A stretch of 64,000 nt of DNA from Cristatella mucedo (taxonomy: Eukaryota; Bryozoa; Phylactolaemata; Cristatellidae): contig WPIO01000005.1 in the NCBI GenBank assembly GCA_009760855.2, positions 1,668,501 to 1,732,500 of the forward strand, read 5' to 3'. Below the pieces are notes generated by a model. The model saw only the letters and a list, made by a program, of their open reading frames with translations. It did no database searches and had not been told where the DNA came from. Position 1 is the first letter of the stretch. Every line of letters begins with the position of its first letter. Made by a program: the position numbers and the translations under genes. This document shows positions 56,788-64,000 of this stretch, piece after piece.

Positions 56788-57270
56788 TAACAAAATAATA
56801 ATAAAATATTTGTGTAACACCCTAAGAAGACTTGATCTCTTTCTAGGCAGTATGCATATGCTGGAAAGGAGGCTTCGCAGTTGTTTGGTGATGTTGTTAT
56901 GCCCAGTGTCAGCTTGCATAAGCAGACGAATGGCGAGTCACACGCACCGAGCAAATGCTTCGAGGAACCTGTGGATTGCAGCTTCTTTTTAAATGTCGTC
57001 AAACCAATCATGAGTGAGCTCCATCCTTTGGGAGCCTACTAATTAAAGGTATGGTCTTCAAAGGATTTGAGCTTTGTTAAAGGCACAAAGATATGAGAGC
57101 GGTCAGAAGAGTGGGTTGTGCTTTGGCTAGCTCACGGGTAAGTAGATTAGATAGCTGGGCCTTAGCAAGGGAAAAGAGAAACCTAATAGTAAGTGACACT
57201 TGAAGCCTTGAAGCCGATGCATTGCTTGATGAGAAGTTAGTGCAGGTCGGTGAGAAGTGGTGTACTGTGG
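56788..57270 (-). repeat. LINE A relic
   Basis: AATAATAATAAA tail, worn hairpin (AAGACTTGATCTCTTTCTAG), 3' UTR and ORF end on the minus strand; the ...TAACTTCTCATCAAGCAATG edge lies near 57230. Confidence 0.75.
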
Positions 57271-57384
57271 CAGCTGGGACCTTCACGACTAACAAGCCCA
57301 ACTCGGGTCAAAACTCAACAACTGCAGAGTTGTGCATCAGTAGTAAGTACCTCATTCCGCTTAAGGCTATCAGCGAGCTGTGTG

Positions 57385-57608
<224 letters not shown>

Positions 57609-57679
57609 CATGCATATAAACATACGCACACACACATATGCATATATAATATATGTGTGTGTACATATATTTGGACATG

Positions 57680-58160
57680 TATCACATCTGTCCATAACTC
57701 CACAAACCCATGAAGACCAAGTGAATATTGCACTGGATAGTTATCCTAATGCACAGTCAAAGCCTAAGCATCTTTTGGTACGAATGCAATAGCTAACAGA
57801 CTGCATCTCGGGCAATAATGAGAAAATGAGAAAGGTAGCTGAATCAAAAGAATAGATGAAGAAGTAAAAGATGTGGGATTAGCAGCTCAGATGGTGGGTG
57901 GGAAAGGAGCATCGTCAGCCACGAAAAGGTGTGAGTGCACAGGAATTGTGGCTGGCAGTGAGTTCCACAGCCTCCGTGTTCATGCTGAGCAAGAGCTTCT
58001 ATCACTGACAGCCTTTAACTGAAATAATCATGCAGCTACATACTACGACCTGACAGGACCTGAGAGCACGAGGATGCTTAAATGAGGGGAGTGGCTCAGT
58101 ATATGACAGAGGAGCTAAGTCACGGTGGGCTTTGTGGATCGACATTATAATTTTGCTCAC
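57680..58160 (-). repeat. LINE B relic
   Basis: Plus strand starts with CCATAACTCCACAAACCCAT, the worn family B terminus. The minus strand carries KAVSDRSSCSA and RLWNSLPATI in adjoining frames (about 57960-58020), the same motif as KTVGDR.FSSAGPRLWNSLP. Confidence 0.65.
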
Positions 58161-58889
58161 TATCCGTGGATCAACCGTAAGCTATCACAACTCGCTTGGT
58201 GAAGAAGACACACAGCATAATTTTACTAAATAAAAGATAATCGCAACAGCCATGTCCAGCACATACAAGTAGAGGCGAAATTAATTTTTTTTCCGAGTTC
58301 CTACTGTGGTGGAGTTTCTTAGTGAGAAGGTATCTAAAAAGCTCATAAGATCTATGGCCGTCTACTGCCGTCAGTGATTCTTAATCCTGGATAGGGATCG
58401 AGCATGATGCCTAGCTGTGGAAGTGGCCTCCTAAATAAACGCCTTAGCAGCCAAGCCGTAGTTAAAGACCACCCTAAATTACCAGCAATCCTCGATTGCA
58501 CTGCCCCACCTTTAATTAGGAAGGAAAGGTCACTTAATCCAGCGATGCTCGGCTTTGAAGTCTTTAAGTTTAGGCAAATCGGTCGATTTCCCTGGAATGA
58601 ATGTCTGCAAGGCAGGTTCAGTTAACCAATAACTGCAGCTGGTTCTGAGAGCTAAAATGACAATTACAGCTGGCTGTCGTCGGCAGAGAAGTGATAACTG
58701 ATGCTGTGTCCGTGAGTTACCTTCTCCATATGCATCGTCTTGCTTTGTTGGCATTATTGTGTTGCAATTTGCTAGACAGCATATGAGGCGTTCTGGTCAT
58801 TGAATCATTAACGATCAGTTCAATAACGGATCATTAATCAGACCATTAACGATCGGTTGCTTGCTAAAAGCTTCCTTTCCGTATGTTTC
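58161..58889. other. No gene recognised
   Basis: GATCATTAA/CATTAACGATC words repeat at 58803-58857; no supported exon. Confidence 0.3.
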
Positions 58890-58960
58890 CTTTTGCGTAT
58901 GATAAGAACCTAGAAAGAGATCAAGGTCTGTGAGGATGCTATACAAATATGTTATTATGA
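58890..58960 (+). repeat. LINE A tail fragment
   Basis: AACCTAGAAAGAGATCAAGG, GAGGATGCTATACAAATATG and ATTATG: the worn final hairpin and tail. Confidence 0.65.
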
Positions 58961-59196
58961 ACATTATGATCAAAACGATGCCATCTGTCTAATGTATGTT
59001 CCTTTCGAGCTATCATCCTGCAATTTCTACCCTTGTAATGAACATGTGTGTGCAACCATTTTGGCACCAGAAATCCCTGCACAGCACCCATCAAGCTCAA
59101 GTAGATTAAAGGTCACGGGAATATAAGTTCAATTGCTCGTACGTATCAACGTATGGTGCAAAATAATCTCTGCTTTTTTGCCTGTCGAACTCCTAT

Positions 59197-59368
59197 GAGC
59201 CGTGATGGCACACTAGGTAAGGCGGTTGCTTTCATGACCTCGGTCCCGAGGTCGTGGGTTCGGTTCCTGTGGTGGGCGATCCTTTATCGCCACTGCAAGC
59301 GGTGGTGATAGCCGTAAAGGCTCTTCTGTCGATATACAAAAAGAGGCTGTTTAAGCAGCTAGGATTTT
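59197..59368 (+). repeat. SINE1 copy, best-preserved full length
   Basis: GAGCCGTGATGGCACACTAG (A box), TGACCTCGGTCCCGAGGTCG palindrome, GTGGGTTCGGTTCC (B box), GGTGGGCGATCCTTTATCGC body, GTAAAGGCTCTTCTGTCG and ATACAAAAAGAGGCTG tail, then T-rich sequence. The A and B boxes are those of an internal RNA polymerase III promoter. Confidence 0.9.
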
Positions 59369-60461
59369 TTTTATGCTTTAGGGTTCTCTACCAGAGCGCG
59401 TACAGTAGGAAGCTCCTTGCTAGCCTTCAAGACTGGCTTGAAGACTTAGCTCAGCATTGCTGTAGGGTCACGATTGCTAACACTTAAAAAAGACAGCACT
59501 TTGCTACCAAAAAAACCAGAAATGAAATTCTCTGCAGCAAAAATACCTTGCGAGCAGTTTGAAAATTTTAAGCTGCTTATTCTTATGACGCTATCTTAAT
59601 CGCTCTCTGTTGTGAGGCTGCTAGTGCCTAGATGGCTGTTTGGCCACCACGGTTTATAAAGATGTGTTGTCTGCTGTTTGCTGTGTGCCGTGACTGGCTG
59701 ATGTTATTATTTATCTATCATTACTGTTCTTTTTTGGCACTTTGTGCACATTTTTCGCCATATGGGAACTGTCCTTGGATTCCGGTCTCATTATCATCTA
59801 TGTACGGTAATACGTGCACGGGATAGTGTTAGATTGCTGGTCTCCCACTGATCAAAATATGTTCGGTACATAAACAGCTCGTGTGCCCACATACTTTGAT
59901 TTAGCTATTCTGTAAAGGCCAAGAACTTCTTCACCACACATGTGAACTTGCACTCGACACATTGGTTTATTTAATTTGCTGGGCTGTCTGCATGGTTATT
60001 AGATGCTATAACAGGCCCCCAGTCTATTTACTCTTCTTTTTTTGGGCCTTTGATCGGTCAGATAGTTCACAGATGCTAATCGACCCTTAGCTGGGGCACT
60101 CAGACAAAGGGATAACGTTAATCCGACTAATGGCAGAGAGTGGAATAGGTAATGCAAATTCTACCAGGAAGTCTTGGGGAATTGGATTCGATGCTAGGCT
60201 TAGCTGTTCTTTGAGGTATGTATGGAGCATTAAAAGCTTGCCTCTAGGCTTGGTAAACAGCCATACCATGCACAGCTGATGGCTATGGTGCCCATGCGCC
60301 GGGATCTGCCTCCATAATATTTAGAGAAGTTGAACTGAAATTGCTGCTCTAGTTACCCGTGTAGTGCTTCTGACCCAAACTCCTATGCAGTCCAAGCAGA
60401 CAGCTGCTGCTTCTCACCAGTTCAAGCTTACATTGGCGTTTTAATACATGAGCTGGGGTAA
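59369..60461. other. No gene recognised
   Basis: Unremarkable sequence with short frames only. Confidence 0.3.
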
Positions 60462-60625
60462 ATTTGGACTAATTCAGCTGCAGTAATTATGTATTGAGTG
60501 ACAAAGTAATAGTGGCCATCACCCAACTTGCTGTGCATACCAGAGGGAATGGCAGCTGCACGACTCGAACCAGCGACCGAAGCTTGAAATGCCAGCACCT
60601 CACCCCTGGCCTAAAACCAGGGACA
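60462..60625 (-). repeat. SINE1 relic
   Basis: GCAGCTGCACGACTCGAACC AGCGACC contains the B-box arm in minus orientation; body and A-box arm are strongly worn. Confidence 0.45.
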
Positions 60626-60789
60626 ATCACTGCTTAATTATGCATGCCACCGTTTGTCTGCCATTTCTGCCATTTACAGACCCGGTTTGAAGGATGCTGC
60701 CTAGCATACCTACTGATTGACATTGTTAGGCCTCCTGCGGTGTTTCTTTATAACTGCCTCTTCGGCTGCGATTGAATCTGGAGTGAGCT

Positions 60790-61170
60790 CCAATGAGTGA
60801 GGAAGGTGCTCCAATTCCTTCGCTTAAAGACCTTTGGCAACAGAGCTTTTGCTCAAGCAGGCCTTGGACTGTTGAACTCACTTCCACAATTCTCACACAA
60901 AGACATCTACTCTCCTGCTGCAGACTATGGCGCATTCTTTTCAGTCGTCCTGAGCTGCTACTTCCATTCTAATCACTACCTCAACTCCTGACTCAGCTAT
61001 GCTTCTCACTTTCTCTTTGTTGAGTGAGATGACGTCTGTTGGCTACCGAATGAGTACTGAAAGATACCTAGCCTTTGAGCATGCTGTAGAAAACTCTTCT
61101 GCATAATACTCACTTAGTCTTGTTGGGATTTGTGAAGTTATAGCCGGAGTAGCATACATGACCCGATGTC
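60790..61170 (+). repeat. LINE B 3' end
   Basis: LRLKTFGNRAFAQAGLGLLN and SLPQFSHKDIYSPAADYG correspond to the family B C-terminus; then ACCGAATGAGTACTGAAAGA and GTGAAGTTATAGCCGGAGTA match the 3' UTR and terminus. Confidence 0.8.
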
Positions 61171-61237
61171 ATGTAACGGCAGTTGTGCCCCGTGCTTCCC
61201 GGGCTCTTTTTCACAGTCTTACGCTGATGCTGAGGCG

Positions 61238-62015
61238 TTTGAAATAATTATAATACTAATGCACTTGATCAAGCGCCCTCAGAGAACTCAATCTCTTCCT
61301 AGGCGATTTACATTTGCTGCAAAGGGAAACGCGATTGAATCGTGAGTAATATCATGCTTGATAAACAACATGAACAACGTGGTTAGAGGTGACATGCACA
61401 GGGTCAGCATGCAAATGTGGTTAGTGGCAGCATGCACAGTGTCAGCACGCATAAGCACATGAAGGACGAATCACAGGGACTCACTAAATGCTGTCCTAAA
61501 TTAGGTGTGTTTTCAAGTTCTTTTTAAATGTGGTCAAGTCAGGGGATGTTCTGACGCATGTCGGGAGGGAGTTCCAGGCTTTAGATGCATACGAACTAAA
61601 TGCACATTCTTCAAAGAATTTGAGGTTTTATACGAGGTAGTGGTAAACTGTTGGATTCTGAAAAGCGGGTGGTACGATGGAGGAGTAGATCAGAGAGATA
61701 GGCTGGAGCCAAAGAATGAAGTGACCTAAAAGTGAGCGACAAAACTTTGAAGTCGATGCGTTGCTTGACTGGTAGCCAGTGCAGGTCGGCGAGAAGTGGT
61801 GTGATGTGGCAACTGTGACGTTCACGGCAGACAAGCCTAGCTGCAGAGTTTTGCACAAGCTGTAATCGCCTGATTGCACGTGCCGGTAGGCCGGCAAGCA
61901 GCGAGTTACACAAGTCAAGTGGGGATGTCACAAATGCATGGACCAACTTAGACGTGGTATCCTTATCTAAACAAGCCCAAATTTTAGCAATGTTATGTAG
62001 CTGAAAGTAGGCAAA
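61238..62015 (-). pseudogene. LINE A copy, near-consensus 3' half
   Basis: AAT-like tail, hairpin (GCGCCCTCAGAGAACTCAAT), 3' UTR and, on the minus strand, KLVHAFVTSPLDLCNSLLAG, LQLVQNSAARLVCRERHSC and LHWLPVKQRIDFKVLSLTFR. The frame 61611-61946 is open for 111 codons, then breaks. Confidence 0.88.
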
Positions 62016-62870
<855 letters not shown>

Positions 62871-63704
62871 GGTGCAGCCATGCGTCTTTGCAGCAGATGT
62901 CATTCATCTCCGCATGTCACTCAGCCCACTTCTTTGTTGCCCGATGCATAAGTTAAGGCTGTATGTAGTGGCTGCGCAGATTGCTAGCCCTACGGCTAAA
63001 GCAGTCGAACTGGCCGCAGCCGGCAGGACGGGGCCTTTTCAGTTAAATTTTCAGAATTTTTTAAAATTTCAGTTAATTTTTCAGAATGACTTGGTGGGGT
63101 GATCTTGGCATTTCTGCCTAGTGCAGGGCTTTGCTGACGGCTCAGGCGGCGTGAGCTTCTGCGTGCTGGCGATCCCTATCTGTGACAAATTTTTCAGTGG
63201 CCTAACATACTTTCGTTTTGCTCCGTCTTTCTCCACAAAGAGATGCACTATAGATCTTCATCATAGCCAGAGGCCGAAAGGGTAATGTTAATCTGAATAA
63301 CATGCAAGTATAGTCTCAGCAAACTGCACGGCTGTCGGATGAAGCGTGCACAAAGGCTAAACGTTTTGCTGTTGCTCTATCAGCATCTGCCACAGTGATG
63401 ATTATACTATGCTACCACACTACCACTTGCCATCGTCAAGCTAGACTGCCGATGCCTTTAACCGAAGTAAGGCAGAAGCCTGTCGTGTCCCTGAATCGCT
63501 GGTAGACTTTAGCAGAAAGACTGCTGTGTAGGTGAAACATGACCGTGTCTGTAATTGTTAAATATATAACAAGAAAAATAAAAATATCAAGTTACTTATA
63601 CAACACCAAAAAATAACTGAATCTCTTTTCAGACTCTTAACAACTTGCAACAGGAGGAGCAATTTTAATGTAAACAAGTAATCATTAATTTGCTTGTTGC
63701 ATTG
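62871..63704. other. No gene recognised
   Basis: TTTTCAG/AATTTTTTAAAATT-like short duplication at 63038-63088; no supported exon. Confidence 0.3.
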
Positions 63705-64000
63705 AGATAATAATAATAATAATGCACTTGATAAAGCGCCCTCAGAGAACTCAGTCTCTCTCTCTCTCTAGGCGCTTTACATTTCCTGCAAAGGGAAATT
63801 CAATTGAATGATGAGTAATATAATGCTTGATAAACAAACAAAATGAATAACATGGTTAGTGGTGACATGCACAGGTTCAGCATGCAAATGTGGTTAGTGG
63901 CAGCATGCATAGTGTCAGCATGCATTAGCACTTGAAGGACGAATCACACTGACCCACTAAATGGTGTCCTAAATAGGTGTCACTGTATGTGCTCTCCTAC
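63705..64000 (-). repeat. LINE A copy running off the right edge
   Basis: (AAT)n at 63707-63723, the hairpin with a lengthened loop (CAGTCTCTCTCTCTCTCTAG), GCGCTTTACATTTCCTGC, then 3' UTR to the window end. Minus orientation; the ORF part lies outside. Confidence 0.85.

Overview
The window is nuclear DNA from an invertebrate animal. Two spliced protein-coding loci use standard GT-AG introns and the standard code. They sit in a sea of short decayed non-LTR retrotransposons, tRNA-headed SINEs, small DNA-transposon relics, satellite DNA and very long simple repeats. A tandemly duplicated peptide-receptor-type GPCR and L2/CR1-like LINEs with ATT-tails fit a lophotrochozoan (a mollusc, annelid or flatworm with a large repeat-rich genome). 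The species cannot be fixed from sequence alone. No bacterial, rRNA, tRNA-gene or CRISPR features were seen.

Left part (1-12.9 kb): a class A GPCR pair in direct orientation. Copy 1 is represented by its last exon (1-698; the rest lies off the left edge). Copy 2 is complete: exon 1 at 6924-7202 and exon 2 at 10953-11714, together 346 residues with all seven transmembrane segments. The copies are about 97-99% identical at both ends of the last exon but only about 80% identical in the middle (TM4 to intracellular loop 3). A long (GTCTCTCT)n tract, split by a LINE tail, runs to within about 16 bases of the copy-2 start codon. The large intron holds a SINE relic and a 70-bp-arm foldback.

Middle (13-32 kb): no recognisable host gene. 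It holds a (TA)n/(GA)n block, a 2.9-kb diverged satellite of about 170-bp monomers, a 10-bp tandem repeat, a 445-bp pogo/Tigger-like transposon relic, a 111-bp palindrome, and many copies of two LINE families. Family A has a 3' hairpin and an (ATT)n tail. Family B ends in GGAGATACATTACATT-like sequence. A SINE (here SINE2) ends in the family A hairpin; another (SINE1) shares a short 3' motif with family B.

Right part (32.7-41.7 kb): a four-exon gene for mitochondrial ATP synthase subunit e (ATP5ME), whose 83 codons are spread over 8.9 kb by introns filled with LINEs, a SINE and a TA-flanked MITE. I reconstructed it from splice sites; its small exons are easily missed. From 41.8 kb to the end the sequence is mostly decayed LINE A/B and SINE copies, simple repeats, a second small MITE, a perfect 20-bp-arm hairpin, and one possible terminal coding exon near 43.8 kb of uncertain family.

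The two genes have unrelated jobs (cell-surface peptide signalling; mitochondrial F1Fo ATP synthase dimerisation). Nothing suggests they are co-regulated. The most interesting biology is the mosaic receptor duplication and the repeat ecology: LINE and SINE tails sharing 3' ends, and simple repeats growing from or beside LINE tails.
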